The notes: generated by a model from the letters alone, not told the origin. Shown: positions 14,938 to 23,285, numbered from the stretch's first letter. The stretch is 25,349 nucleotides of DNA from Bacillota bacterium (GCA_023444095.1 JAEZRP010000018.1:1-25349), one strand, 5' to 3'. Made by a program: numbers and translations.

Positions 14938-16166
14938 CAGTCCGCGTCGAGCGAGAATTCAAACGTCAGGGTCCGGACGGGCTGCGCGAACAGAACTTCG
15001 TGCGGTGTCGCCGCTGCGTCGTAGAGCGGGAAGGTAAGGACGTACGACTCTCCCTTTTGGAATTCCGCGATACCGATGAGCGGGTTATAGTCGAAGCGCT
15101 GGAATGCGGCGTTCTCGGTTTCTCCCTCCGTCTGGTATGCCATGCGACCGTCGACGGTGAGCGTCGGCGCGCCCGTCCACACGTAGCGACTCCTGTCCAC
15201 GTCGCCCTCGAGCCGGAGGGAAAGCTGCATCGTGTTCGTGCCGTTCACATAAGCGAGGGAGGTGAGCGTCATCTTCACGCCGTCGATCTCCTGTGAAAGC
15301 GCCAGATCCGAAAGATCTCGATAGACGACGGCCCCGTACGAACCGTACAGCGCGGCGCTCCTTTCGTCGGCCTCCGCGGCCCACGACGCCATCTCGCCCG
15401 CATCCGCGGGAAGCGCGAAGGTCGCATCCGCCCAGCGGTATTTGAAGGCGATCCGTCGGACGTCCCATTCGTCCATCACGAGATCAAAAGCAATGAGCGA
15501 CTCGTCCGGCAAATTCGCCGGATCGCGCCCGAGCGGGAAGATGGCGCCGTTTTCATAGACCCCGTTCGCGAGCGAGGGAAGACCAGCCCGCTCGTCTCCC
15601 GCGCATACGCCGTCCACGGTGAGATTTTGAAGCGCAATATACCCGGCATCCTCGACCGATTCCGCCCTGAGCCCGGAAACGGAGTAGACGAGGCCGATTT
15701 CGCCGTCCCGGTACAGAAAACCGACAAGCGTGAAGCGCCGATCCTGAATCGCGACTTCGAGCCCCGCGGGAACCGCGCCCGCCCGGAGCTCTTCAAATTG
15801 ATCCAGCATCGCCTCGCGGAGCGCGGCACGCGCATCGTTCATGTCCCGCGCGTCGGCAATCGCCTGCGCGTACGCCTTCTCCGGGTCGTACTCGAACGGG
15901 ATGGAGAGCATTTCCCCGCCGATTTTCGCGCACAGCTCGAGGGACTTTCGCGCATCCCAGGCCCAATCGTCGATGTCAAACCTGAACTCCGTCCGCAGCG
16001 CGCCGTCCGCTTCTGTCTCCATATGATCGCGCGCCGGAACCGCCTCCGCGTCCACGACGAGCGCGAAGGCAGCTTCGGCGGGATCGAAGGCGTGCGTTCC
16101 CGCCCAGTCGACTACGATGCACGCCTCACCCTTGGGTGTGAGGCGTGTATCGTCTGTCGGGCGCAC
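14937..16166 (-). CDS. Anti-sigma-like exported protein, C-terminal portion (separated by frameshift)
   Basis: The frame of 409 codons opens at GTG 16166, with no ribosome site, and overlaps the end of the preceding frame. Joining ASVRRAPD of that frame to DDTRLTP of this one restores a continuous DUF4179-like extracellular region, so this is most likely the rest of the same gene. It is acidic, all beta-like, with no membrane segment, and contains two related modules around residues 130-230 and 250-400. Known partners of this type are anti-sigma factors with an external sensor region. A real separate protein starting at GTG 16166 is possible but less likely. Confidence 0.65.
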   Translation of the reverse strand: MRPTDDTRLTPKGEACIVVDWAGTHAFDPAEAAFALVVDAEAVPARDHMETEADGALRTEFRFDIDDWAWDARKSLELCAKIGGEMLSIPFEYDPEKAYAQAIADARDMNDARAALREAMLDQFEELRAGAVPAGLEVAIQDRRFTLVGFLYRDGEIGLVYSVSGLRAESVEDAGYIALQNLTVDGVCAGDERAGLPSLANGVYENGAIFPLGRDPANLPDESLIAFDLVMDEWDVRRIAFKYRWADATFALPADAGEMASWAAEADERSAALYGSYGAVVYRDLSDLALSQEIDGVKMTLTSLAYVNGTNTMQLSLRLEGDVDRSRYVWTGAPTLTVDGRMAYQTEGETENAAFQRFDYNPLIGIAEFQKGESYVLTFPLYDAAATPHEVLFAQPVRTLTFEFSLDAD

Positions 16167-16542
16167 GACGCACGGAAGCGACGGTCACCCGCATCCCCCG
16201 AAAGTCGACGCCCGCATCCACCGCGTGGCTGCGCCGTGCGGCATACAGCAGGTCGGCCATCTGGAGCGTCAGCTCATCTGTCGCGGCGGGCCGGGCGGTC
16301 GCGGCGGCGACGCTCGTATCCCGCGCGCCACCGAGCACCGCGCGCAGAACGGGCGGCGTGGCGAGCGTCAAAAGCAGCGCGGCGGCCACCGCCGCTGCCG
16401 CGAGCGCAAGCTTTCCATAGGAAGACCCCTTCCGGGGAGGCAAATTCTTGAGCGCCCGATCGATTCCCTCCCGAAATCCCTCGCCGGGCTCCCAGCGCGC
16501 GGCGCGAATCCTCTCTTTGTCAAGATCAAATTTCGTCGTCAT
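16126..16542 (-). CDS. Anti-sigma-like protein, N-terminal portion with membrane segment
   Basis: ATG 16542 has GGAGGG 8 nt upstream; ATG 16548 is too close to it. The frame gives 138 residues: a charged cytoplasmic segment (about 1-40), a hydrophobic helix (YGKLALAAAAVAAALLLTLA, about 42-62), then an external Ala-rich part ending with GMRVTVASVRR before a stop at 16126. It overlaps the sigma factor stop by 17 bp, the usual sigma/anti-sigma coupling. An extra base near 16155 appears to throw the frame off. A hairpin with arms ACGCCTCAC/GTGAGGCGT lies just downstream of that point. Confidence 0.65.
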   Translation of the reverse strand: MTTKFDLDKERIRAARWEPGEGFREGIDRALKNLPPRKGSSYGKLALAAAAVAAALLLTLATPPVLRAVLGGARDTSVAAATARPAATDELTLQMADLLYAARRSHAVDAGVDFRGMRVTVASVRRAPDRRYTPHTQG

Positions 16543-17054
16543 GATCATATCCCTCCAATGCGCCTCTCAGCTTTGCCCGCGCGCGGAAGAGCCTCGACTT
16601 GACCGTCCCCGCCCGGACGCCCAGCGTGCGCGCAATCCCGTCGACTGGCATATCCTCGAAATAGTAGAGCACCGTGCATACGCGCGTCTTGCGGTCGAGC
16701 GCCTCGACGGCGCGCCGGACGTCCATGTGCTCGGCGGCGCGCTCCCCGCGGGCGGGCACGTCGACGAGGAGCGGCGCGGCGCGCTTGCGGGCGCGGGTCA
16801 TGTTGATGGCAGTCGTGATGGTGATGCGGGTCAGCCACGTCTGAAACAGCGATCCGTCCCGGAGGGTGTGAAGCTTTCGCCAGCCCTTCAGGATCGCCTC
16901 CTGCACGCAGTCCTGCGCGTCCTGATCGTTCAAGGAGGATCGCGCGCGCCGCCGCGTACAGCGTCCTCTCGGACGCGCGCACCAGTTCCGCGAACGCCCG
17001 CTCGTCGCCCGCCGCCGCAAGCCCCACCAGCCGGCAGACCGCCGCCGTCGCCAT
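16526..17054 (-). pseudogene. ECF-type RNA polymerase sigma factor, frameshifted
   Basis: ATG 17054 has GGAGG 8 nt upstream and reads MATAAVCRLVGLAAAGDERA, with AFAELV and YAAARAIL following, the start of sigma region 2. An extra base at about 16931 then shifts the frame; the +1 frame continues DQDAQDCVQEAILKGWRKL and LFQTWLTRI, the core-binding part. The C-terminal region 4 helix-turn-helix is GIARTLGVRAGTVKSRLFRA. The joined product is about 175 residues, normal for the ECF family. It would direct polymerase to stress or envelope genes, held by the membrane partner downstream. Mutation, assembly error and true frameshifting cannot be told apart here. Confidence 0.75.
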
Positions 17055-17132
17055 CGCGCACCCCTCCGATTCTCTTTGAAGTACTTCGCCCATTAGACAA
17101 TCCGCGCGCGGGCGCGGTTCGGTTTCCGCATG

Positions 17133-17164
17133 AAAAAACCCGCCCATCGCGCGGATGGCGGGTT
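17133..17164 (-). terminator. Terminator after the DHFR-like gene
   Basis: On the minus strand AACCCGCC (17164-17157) pairs with GGCGGGTT (17144-17137) and a run of T follows (17138-17133). It separates the DUF1538/PII/DHFR-like operon from the sigma factor gene, whose own promoter I could not identify. Confidence 0.85.
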
Positions 17165-17171
17165 GAAAGTT

Positions 17172-17783
17172 CTATGCGCGCTCGACCGCATAGCGGAGGA
17201 TCACAATGCCCGAGCCCTGCCGGGTGCGCGCTTCGACGAGCCTGAGCGACGCGTCGGGGGCCTCGTCGAAGAGCTTGGTGCCGGCGCCGCCGATCAGGGG
17301 GAAAACTGCGAGGTGGATTTCGTCCACGAGCCCGGCCTTAAGAAACGAATTCCACATGACCCGGCCGGCCATGATGAGGATGTCGCGCCCGGGCGCGGCC
17401 TTCTTTTCGGCAAGCCACTCGTTCGCGCGCGCGAGCCGCACAATTTCCGCGTCGCCCCAGGGCGCGCGCTCGTCGGGAGCGATCCTGTCCGAGACGACGG
17501 CCTTCTCGATCGCGTCCATTTGATCCGCGATGGCCCGGCGAACGTCCGTCGCTTCGGCGTTGAACTCCCGTCCGTGCCAGTAGTCACGAAAACCCATGAA
17601 GTTCTCCCGTCCGCTCAGGACGAGCGTGTCCGCGGAAAGAAGCCTCTCCAAATTGTAGTGATCGAACAGGTCGTCGGCTTCGTAATCCGGATGCATGTGA
17701 CGAAACAGCGCGCCGAGGTCCCGGTTCTCGCCCTCGTAGAAGCCGTCGACAGAAGCCATGTTGCAGACGATTACCTTGCGCAT
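17172..17783 (-). CDS. RibD_C/dihydrofolate reductase-like family protein
   Basis: The 203-residue protein opens RKVIVCNMASVDGFYEG, the typical start of the RibD C-terminal domain/DHFR-like family (YyaP/YwjB-like). It continues with LVLSGRENFMGFRDYW, then DILIMAGRVMWNSFL, and ends VDEIHLAVFPLIGGAGTKLF, matching the NADPH-binding alpha/beta fold. It probably reduces a small heterocyclic compound with NADPH; the substrate is unknown and it is not the classical FolA. ATG 17783 has GAGGT 6 nt upstream and lies 4 bp after the PII-like gene, so it is the last gene of that operon. Confidence 0.85.
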   Translation of the reverse strand: MRKVIVCNMASVDGFYEGENRDLGALFRHMHPDYEADDLFDHYNLERLLSADTLVLSGRENFMGFRDYWHGREFNAEATDVRRAIADQMDAIEKAVVSDRIAPDERAPWGDAEIVRLARANEWLAEKKAAPGRDILIMAGRVMWNSFLKAGLVDEIHLAVFPLIGGAGTKLFDEAPDASLRLVEARTRQGSGIVILRYAVERA

Positions 17784-17787
17784 GATA

Positions 17788-18450
17788 TTACCTCACGATT
17801 CCGTAGGCCTGTCCGACCTCCTGCACGAAGAGGATGCCCCGGCCCGGCTCGTCGAGCCCCGCGCCCGCGCGGATGGCCTCGACGATCGCGTCCGTCTTTT
17901 CGACCTCAACGAGAATGAGGACCATCTCCTTCTCCGGCTCGATGTCCATGTTGAACAGCTTCTTCGTCTCGTGTATGCCCGAGCCGCGCGCGTTGATGAT
18001 CGTGCCGCCCTTCGCGCCCGCCTTCGTTGCCGCATCGATCACAAGCTCGGCGTTCCCCTTTTCGACAATCGTCGTAATCGCGTGAAACATAATCCGCTCC
18101 TCCCCTCTTTCCTCCGCCTCACCCAGATCCCGGCAGTTCCGGCTTCCTGCGAGGGCGACGACGCGCGTTGTAAACGCGATGCCGTGATTCGGCTTTGCGA
18201 ATGAGAATTCCTCGTCGAGGGCCTCGAGGGCCCGGCGCGCCGTCTCACGGCTCGCGACCATGTGGACGATCTCCTTTTTGACGTCTGACAGCCCGAGGAA
18301 ATCGACGAGCCGCCCGCGCGCGGTTCCCTTTCCGAGGAGGATCGTCCCGCCCTGCGCGCCCAGCTTCCGCGCGGTTTTGAGAACCCTGCTCCCTAGTCCG
18401 CACGTCACGATCACACAGATCCGCTCGGCGCGGCAAACATCGCCCGTCAT
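17788..18450 (-). CDS. Tandem PII-like (GlnB-fold) regulatory protein
   Basis: The 220-residue protein contains two PII-like halves. The first includes GAQGGTILLGKGTARGR (about 32-48) and the second GAKGGTIINARGSGIHE (about 143-159), each the T-loop-adjacent segment of the fold. The second half ends GILFVQEVGQAYGI. Each half has the alternating beta-alpha-beta pattern. Known PII proteins bind ATP/ADP and small effectors and control transporters. The gene overlaps the DUF1538 membrane gene upstream (ATGA), so it is likely its regulator. The fused double domain differs from the single 112-residue GlnB. Confidence 0.8.
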   Translation of the reverse strand: MTGDVCRAERICVIVTCGLGSRVLKTARKLGAQGGTILLGKGTARGRLVDFLGLSDVKKEIVHMVASRETARRALEALDEEFSFAKPNHGIAFTTRVVALAGSRNCRDLGEAEERGEERIMFHAITTIVEKGNAELVIDAATKAGAKGGTIINARGSGIHETKKLFNMDIEPEKEMVLILVEVEKTDAIVEAIRAGAGLDEPGRGILFVQEVGQAYGIVR

Positions 18451-19934
18451 TTCTGATTCACCTCCCGCTTTGCACCCGTCAATTTGAAAATTCCGCCCAG
18501 CACCTGAAGGGCGATCAAGGGGGTCAGCGCGACCATGGCGATCATGCCGAAGCCGTCCACCATGACGCTCGCGCCCTCGATGGCGTCCGCCGCGCCCTGC
18601 GCGAAGGCAAGGATGAAGGTCGCCGTCATGGGCCCCGAGGCGACGCCGCCCGAGTCAAACGCGATTCCGATAAAGAGCTTCGGAACAAAGTACATGAGCG
18701 CGAGCGAAATCGCGTACCCCGGCAGGAGATAGTGCCAGAGCTTGACGGCGGGCGTCGCGATCCGGATCATCGAGAGCGCCACCGCCACGCCCACGCCGAG
18801 GGCAAGCGCCGCCAGCACGACGCGCTTTCTCACGTAGCCGCTCGTCACGTCCTCGATCTGGTTTGTGAGAACGTGCACCGCGGGCTCCGCGAGGATGGTC
18901 ACAAAGCCCAGAAGGAATCCCACCGCGACGAGCGGCACCTTCGACTCGAACAGCGCGATCTCCTCGCCCAGCGCGCGCCCCACATCCATGAAGCCGTTGT
19001 TGACCCCGCTCAGGAACAGCACCAGCCCAATGAATGTAAAGAGGATGCCCATCGCGATCCGCCGAAGCGTTTTTTTCGACGAGCGGATCAGAAACAGCTG
19101 CGCGAGTACGAACAGGGCGACAATCGGCAGAAGCGCAATCAGGATCTCAATCGCGATGTGCCCGAGCGACTGGATGAACGGCCAGATGATTGTATCAGAT
19201 TCCGCGCCGCCTGTCGAGAGCTCTCCCGCCACGCCGGCTTGTCCCCGGATGATCGACATCGCCATGACGGAGATGATCGCACCCGTCGAGGCGATCGCGA
19301 CCAGCCCGAACGCATCCTTCTCCGAGCCCTTGGAGTCCTTCTCCATGGACGAAACGCCCATGGCCAGCGCGAGAATGAACGGCACCGTCATCGCCCCCGT
19401 CGTCGCGCCCGAGGCGTCAAACGAAATGGCCAGAAACTCCTGTGACGTAAAAAAAGAAAGCGCGAGCACGATCAGGTAGAGCCCCGTAAGGAGCTTGTAG
19501 AGCGGCACCGAAAAGACGATGCGAAGAAAGCCCACCGTCAAGAGAATGCCGATGCCCGCCGAGACCACGAGTACGATCGACATTTTTGAAATCGCCCCCG
19601 CCGTCACAGCCGCCACCTGGTCTGCGAGGATGTGAAGGTCGGGCTCCGCCACCGAAACGAAGAAGCCAAGGATCAATCCTCCCGCGATCACCATCCAGAT
19701 CCGGTTCGTCTTCGTGATGCCAGAACCCATAACTTGGCCAATGGGCGTGATGCCGATGTCGACCCCGACGAGGAACACCGCCAGTCCCGCCGTCACCAAA
19801 AACGCTCCCATTAGAAAGCGTCCCATGAGGAGCGCGCCGACGGGCGCAATCGTAAAATTGAGGATGATCACGATGACCGTGATCGGAAGGACAGAAATCA
19901 ATACCTCCTTGAGCTTCTCCGTGAGCATGTTCAA
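18447..19934 (-). CDS. DUF1538 integral membrane protein, two internal repeats
   Basis: The 495-residue protein has about 12 to 14 hydrophobic segments and two homologous halves. Matching pairs are SVAEPDLHILADQVAAVT with TILAEPAVHVLTNQIEDVT, and ISFDASGATTGAMTVPFILA with IAFDSGGVASGPMTATFILA. Such inverted or tandem duplicated halves are typical of transporters; the FD-(A/S)-GG/GA and P segments may form a transport site. The family is DUF1538; the substrate is not established to my knowledge. TTG 19934 with AAGGAG 11 nt upstream is taken as start; ATG 19928 is the alternative. It is coupled by overlap to a PII-like protein, suggesting gating by nucleotide or effector level. Confidence 0.8.
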   Translation of the reverse strand: MNMLTEKLKEVLISVLPITVIVIILNFTIAPVGALLMGRFLMGAFLVTAGLAVFLVGVDIGITPIGQVMGSGITKTNRIWMVIAGGLILGFFVSVAEPDLHILADQVAAVTAGAISKMSIVLVVSAGIGILLTVGFLRIVFSVPLYKLLTGLYLIVLALSFFTSQEFLAISFDASGATTGAMTVPFILALAMGVSSMEKDSKGSEKDAFGLVAIASTGAIISVMAMSIIRGQAGVAGELSTGGAESDTIIWPFIQSLGHIAIEILIALLPIVALFVLAQLFLIRSSKKTLRRIAMGILFTFIGLVLFLSGVNNGFMDVGRALGEEIALFESKVPLVAVGFLLGFVTILAEPAVHVLTNQIEDVTSGYVRKRVVLAALALGVGVAVALSMIRIATPAVKLWHYLLPGYAISLALMYFVPKLFIGIAFDSGGVASGPMTATFILAFAQGAADAIEGASVMVDGFGMIAMVALTPLIALQVLGGIFKLTGAKREVNQK

Positions 19935-20080
19935 CCGCCGTCACTCTCCTTCTCTCTTATTTGGAAGCCCTTCTTCACCACCTCCTTGCAACGTGCGCCC
20001 ATCATCGCGCGCAATCATATCTTAACACATATCGGTCCGCACTTCCATCAAACGCACGTTAACCAAAACGCAAAAACTCC

Positions 20081-20108
20081 TTGACTTGCGCCCAAAAACA
20101 AGTATAAT
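20081..20108 (+). promoter_or_regulatory. Promoter of the DUF454 operon
   Basis: TTGACT (20081-20086) and TATAAT (20103-20108) are 16 bp apart, with the start codon 38 bp further on. It lies in the 212-bp region between divergent operons; I saw no comparably clear promoter for the leftward DUF1538 gene there. Confidence 0.75.
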
Positions 20109-20112
20109 TAAG

Positions 20113-20125
20113 ATTAAGTCCTAAT
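20113..20125. promoter_or_regulatory. Candidate operator ATTAAGTCCTAAT
   Basis: This 13-mer is palindromic apart from one pair, sits at the expected start of transcription, and is very AT-rich against its surroundings. A PerR-like regulator and a catalase are encoded downstream. It is not a clear match to the PerR box, so regulator identity is a guess. Confidence 0.35.
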
Positions 20126-20146
20126 AATATTCCGAGGAGCGTGTGG

Positions 20147-20530
20147 ATGGGCATCAAAGGGGTTCTGCTGGCGGGCGCGGGCGTTATATTGCTGCTGCTG
20201 GGTCTGATCGGGCTTCTTCTGCCCGTTTGGCCGACGACGCCTTTCGTCCTTGCGGCGTTCGGTTGTCTGGCAGGCGCACCAAGGCTCCGTGCGCTGATCC
20301 TGCGCGTCCCCCTTTTCCGGGAATACGTCGAGAACTATCGCGCGCGCCGGGGCCTGAAGAGAGGAACGGTCATTTCGAGCCTCTCGTTTCTTTGGGGCAT
20401 GCTTGCCGTATCGGTCACCTTGACAAAGAAGCTCTGGCTGGCGCTCCTCCTCTTCGGGATCGGCGCGGCGGTAACGGTTCACATCCTCATGATCGCAAAG
20501 CCGAAGGGGGAACGCGAGGATGACGGGTGA
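20147..20530 (+). CDS. DUF454 (YbaN-like) small membrane protein
   Basis: The 127-residue protein has the family signature in its first 45 residues: LLGLIGLLLPVWPTTPFVLA followed by AAFGCLAGAPRL. A first helix hairpin is followed by a polar segment (VENYRARRGLKRG) and a second hydrophobic pair (about 75-120). DUF454 proteins are inner-membrane proteins of unknown function. ATG 20147 has GAGGAG 7 nt upstream; GTG 20141 is too close to it. The gene overlaps the next one by 11 bp, so the two are coupled. Confidence 0.85.
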   Translation: MGIKGVLLAGAGVILLLLGLIGLLLPVWPTTPFVLAAFGCLAGAPRLRALILRVPLFREYVENYRARRGLKRGTVISSLSFLWGMLAVSVTLTKKLWLALLLFGIGAAVTVHILMIAKPKGEREDDG

Positions 20531-21167
20531 GAAGCGGATGTTCGGACTGTTTGAGGCGGCGTTTGACTCCCTCTATCTCGCGTTTGCGCTGGGACTGGGC
20601 ATTTACATGCTTGGGAGCTCGTCCTCGTATGCGCGGACGCTCGCGGGCTGGATGGCGATCGTGCTCGCGGGCGGCGACGCGTTCCACCTGGTTCCCCGCA
20701 TCGCGTCGGTTTGGACGGGGGATGCGGCGCGCTTTCGCGCGGCGCTGGGCGTCGGGAAACTCGTCACATCGATCACGATGACCGCGTTCTACGCAATTCT
20801 CTGGCATCTGGGCATGCTGCTGAACCCCGGCGTCCACGCGCTCTGGACAGAAGTTTTTTACGGACTGGTGATCCTGCGCGTGGCGCTCTGTCTGCCCGCT
20901 GAGAACCGCTGGCTCTGGGAGAAGCCACCCGTCAAGTGGGGCGTCATCCGGAATTTGCCGTTCCTGCTCATGGGAATACAGGTTGCGGCGCTGTTCGCGG
21001 CGGGCGGGGGCCTTCCGCTCATGCCGTTCGCGATCCTTTTGAGCTTCCTCTTCTACATCCCCGTGGTGCTGCTTTCGAACGCGCATCCGAAGATCGGCAT
21101 GCTGATGCTGCCAAAGACGCTTGCGTACGCCTGGATCCTCATCATGTGCGCGCAAAACTTCCACTGA
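20520..21167 (+). CDS. Unrecognised multi-pass membrane protein
   Basis: The 215-residue protein has about 6 to 7 hydrophobic helices (for example LYLAFALGLGIYMLG, then AGWMAIVLAGGDAFHLVP, then FLLMGIQVAALFAAGG). His, Asp and Trp residues lie inside or near helices (GGDAFHLVPR, AILWHLGMLL). No family is recognised with confidence. ATG 20520 lies within the end of the DUF454 gene, with purine-rich GGGGG about 9 nt upstream, so it depends on coupled translation. It could be a small transporter or sensor subunit. Confidence 0.75.
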   Translation: MTGEKRMFGLFEAAFDSLYLAFALGLGIYMLGSSSSYARTLAGWMAIVLAGGDAFHLVPRIASVWTGDAARFRAALGVGKLVTSITMTAFYAILWHLGMLLNPGVHALWTEVFYGLVILRVALCLPAENRWLWEKPPVKWGVIRNLPFLLMGIQVAALFAAGGGLPLMPFAILLSFLFYIPVVLLSNAHPKIGMLMLPKTLAYAWILIMCAQNFH

Positions 21168-21172
21168 GGTTG

Positions 21173-21196
21173 ATCGGTGGGCGAAAGCCCGCCGAT
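21173..21196 (+). terminator. GNRA-capped hairpin between the membrane gene and catalase
   Basis: ATCGGTGGGC (21173-21182) pairs with GCCCGCCGAT (21187-21196), one G-T wobble, around a GAAA loop. There is no T tract, so it may be a weak terminator, processing site or mRNA stabiliser. Confidence 0.5.
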
Positions 21197-21207
21197 TGAT
21201 ATATCAA
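21196..21207. promoter_or_regulatory. 12-bp perfect palindrome before catalase
   Basis: TTGATATATCAA lies 17 bp before the catalase start and just ahead of its AAGGAGG. Its AT-rich perfect symmetry in GC-rich DNA suggests an operator, perhaps for the PerR-like protein. No clear promoter is seen in the 57-bp gap. Confidence 0.4.
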
Positions 21208-21224
21208 GCATAAGGAGGCGGAAT

Positions 21225-22742
21225 ATGGACGATTACAAAAAGCTGACCAACGAAGTGGGCGCGCCCGTCGCCGACAACGAGAACGCGATCACCGCGGGTC
21301 CCCGGGGCCCGGTCGTGATGCAGGACGTCTGGCTTATGGAAAAGATGGCGCACTTCAACCGCGAGGTCATTCCCGAGCGGCGCATGCACGCGAAGGGTTG
21401 GGGCGCTTACGGCACGCTCACCGTCACCCACGACATCTCAAAGTACACCAGGGCGAAGGTACTGCAGCCCGGGGCCGTCACCGAGGCGTTCACGCGGTTC
21501 TCGACCGTGGCGGGCGAGCGCGGCGCGGCGGACTGCGAGCGCGACATCCGCGGCGTGGCCACCAAGTTCTACACCTCCGAAGGCAACTGGGACCTGGTCG
21601 GCAACAACACCCCCACCTTCTTCATCCGCGACGTGCACAACTTTTCCGACCTCAACCGCGCCGTGAAGCGCGACCCGCGCACCGGCCGCCGCTCCGCGCA
21701 GAACAACTGGGACTTCTGGACGCTCCTGCCCGAGTGCTTCCACCAGATCACGGTCGTCATGTCCGACCGGGGCATCCCGGCGTCGTTCCGCCATATGCAC
21801 TTCTTCGGGGAGCATACGTTCTCTCTCTACAACGCGAAAAACGAGCGCGTGTGGTGCAAGTTCCACTTCAAGACGCAGCAGGGCATCAAGAACCTGACAA
21901 ACGAGGAAGCCTCCCAAATCAACGGCATGGACCGCGAGTTCCACGGAAAGGACCTGTTCGAGGCCATCGAGAAAGGCGATTTCCCCAAATGGACCATGTA
22001 CATACAGGTCATGACCGAGGAACAGGCCAAAAACCACTACGAGAACCCGTTCGATATCACGAAGATCTGGCCGCACGCGGAGTATCCGCTCATCGAGGTG
22101 GGCGTTTACGAGCTCAACCGCAACCCGGAGAACTACTTCGCCGAGGTCGAGCAGGCGGCGTTCACCCCCGCGCACGTGGTGCCGGGCATCGGCTTCTCGC
22201 CCGACCGGTTTTTGCAGGGCAGGCTCTTCGCCTACGGCGACGCGCAGCGTTACCGCCTGGGCGTGAACCACAACCACATTCCCGTCAACCGCGCCAAGTG
22301 CGAGGTGAACGAGTACCACCGCGATGGCGCAATGCGCGTGGACGGCAACTACGGCGCCGCGCCCATGTACTCTCCCAACAGCGCGGGCTTCTGGACGGCG
22401 CAGCCCGAGGTTGCGGAGCCGCCGCTCGAGAACGAGGGCGCGGTGTGGCGCTACGATCCCAAGGACGACCCGACCGACGACTGCTTCCGCGCGGGCGGCA
22501 ACCTCTGGCGCGTAATGACCGAGGACAAGAAAGCCATCCTCATCTCGAACACCGCCGGCGACATGGCCCCCGTTACCAAGAACATCAAGTACCGCCACGC
22601 CGTGCACGCCTTGCACGCCGATCCGGAATACGGGCGGCGCTTGACCGAGGCGCTCGGGCTCGACATGAACAAGGTCTCGGAGCTCGCGAAGCTAACGAAC
22701 AACGACTTGAACAAGGCGACGCTTTCCGATACAATGATGTAG
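21225..22742 (+). CDS. katA: Monofunctional haem catalase
   Basis: The 505-residue enzyme breaks hydrogen peroxide into water and oxygen. Essential residues are visible: distal His in IPERRMHAKGWGAYG, distal Asn in GNNTPTFFIRD, and proximal haem-ligand Tyr in RLFAYGDAQRYRLG. The length fits the small-subunit haem catalases. ATG 21225 has AAGGAGG 6 nt upstream; an upstream in-frame extension lacks a start signal. A PerR-like regulator gene starts just downstream, so the pair is a peroxide-response unit in an otherwise anaerobic-looking genome. The symbol is by family resemblance. Confidence 0.95.
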   Translation: MDDYKKLTNEVGAPVADNENAITAGPRGPVVMQDVWLMEKMAHFNREVIPERRMHAKGWGAYGTLTVTHDISKYTRAKVLQPGAVTEAFTRFSTVAGERGAADCERDIRGVATKFYTSEGNWDLVGNNTPTFFIRDVHNFSDLNRAVKRDPRTGRRSAQNNWDFWTLLPECFHQITVVMSDRGIPASFRHMHFFGEHTFSLYNAKNERVWCKFHFKTQQGIKNLTNEEASQINGMDREFHGKDLFEAIEKGDFPKWTMYIQVMTEEQAKNHYENPFDITKIWPHAEYPLIEVGVYELNRNPENYFAEVEQAAFTPAHVVPGIGFSPDRFLQGRLFAYGDAQRYRLGVNHNHIPVNRAKCEVNEYHRDGAMRVDGNYGAAPMYSPNSAGFWTAQPEVAEPPLENEGAVWRYDPKDDPTDDCFRAGGNLWRVMTEDKKAILISNTAGDMAPVTKNIKYRHAVHALHADPEYGRRLTEALGLDMNKVSELAKLTNNDLNKATLSDTMM

Positions 22743-22779
22743 CGCGGAAACGCAAATGAACGATCCGGGGGCATGCCCG

Positions 22780-23217
22780 ATGAAACAGCGCTCAACGAGG
22801 CAGCGCAGGCTCGTATTCGACGCGGTGCAGGCGATGCGGGAACACCCGACCGCCGATCATATCTACCTCAAGGTGCGCGGGGAAAACCCGCGCATCAGCC
22901 GCGGTACGGTCTACCGCAACCTCAACCTGCTCGTCGAGAACGGCGAGGTCCGGCACGTGCGCGTCCCGGGCGTCGACCGCTTCGATTGGCGCACCGACCG
23001 CCACTACCACGTCATCTGCACCCGCTGCGGCAGGGTCGTCGACGCGCCCGTCCCCTACGACGGCTCCGCCGACGATGCCATCGCCAGATGCACCGGCTTC
23101 GAGATCACCGGCCACATCAAGGTCTTCGAGGGCCTGTGCCCGCAGTGCCGGGCGGGAAGCGAGCAGGATGCCGAGGGTGCCGCCCTCGAGCGCCCGCCTC
23201 AGGGACAAGTCCCTTAA
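22780..23217 (+). CDS. perR: Fur-family regulator, PerR-like
   Basis: The 145-residue protein has a winged-helix DNA-binding domain (RQRRLVFDAVQAM, then SRGTVYRNLNLL) and a metal-binding dimerisation domain. Structural zinc cysteines are CTRC and CPQC. The regulatory site resembles PerR: an Asp in VDRFDW and His pair in HYH. PerR senses peroxide by iron-catalysed histidine oxidation and represses catalase genes. ATG 22780 fits family N-termini (MKQRSTRQR); ATG 22756 is possible. The C-terminal 18 residues after the last CxxC are an unusual extension. Fur or Zur function cannot be fully excluded. Confidence 0.85.
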   Translation: MKQRSTRQRRLVFDAVQAMREHPTADHIYLKVRGENPRISRGTVYRNLNLLVENGEVRHVRVPGVDRFDWRTDRHYHVICTRCGRVVDAPVPYDGSADDAIARCTGFEITGHIKVFEGLCPQCRAGSEQDAEGAALERPPQGQVP

Positions 23218-23257
23218 GGCTTCCCATGCCGGAAGCAAAATGCATGATCGTTCGTTA

Positions 23258-23285
23258 GCGGCCGGGGGTCAAAACCCCCGGCCGC
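23258..23285 (+). terminator. Strong hairpin after perR
   Basis: GCGGCCGGGGGT (23258-23269) and ACCCCCGGCCGC (23274-23285) form a perfect 12-bp stem with loop CAAA; a TTTTT appears 8 nt later. Likely terminator for katA-perR. It belongs to a local set of CCGGGGG hairpins. Confidence 0.7.

Noticed and set aside
21398..22759. Long plus-strand frame overlapping catalase
   Set aside because: It is the Arg/His/Gly-rich shifted frame of a GC-rich gene; catalase is certain.
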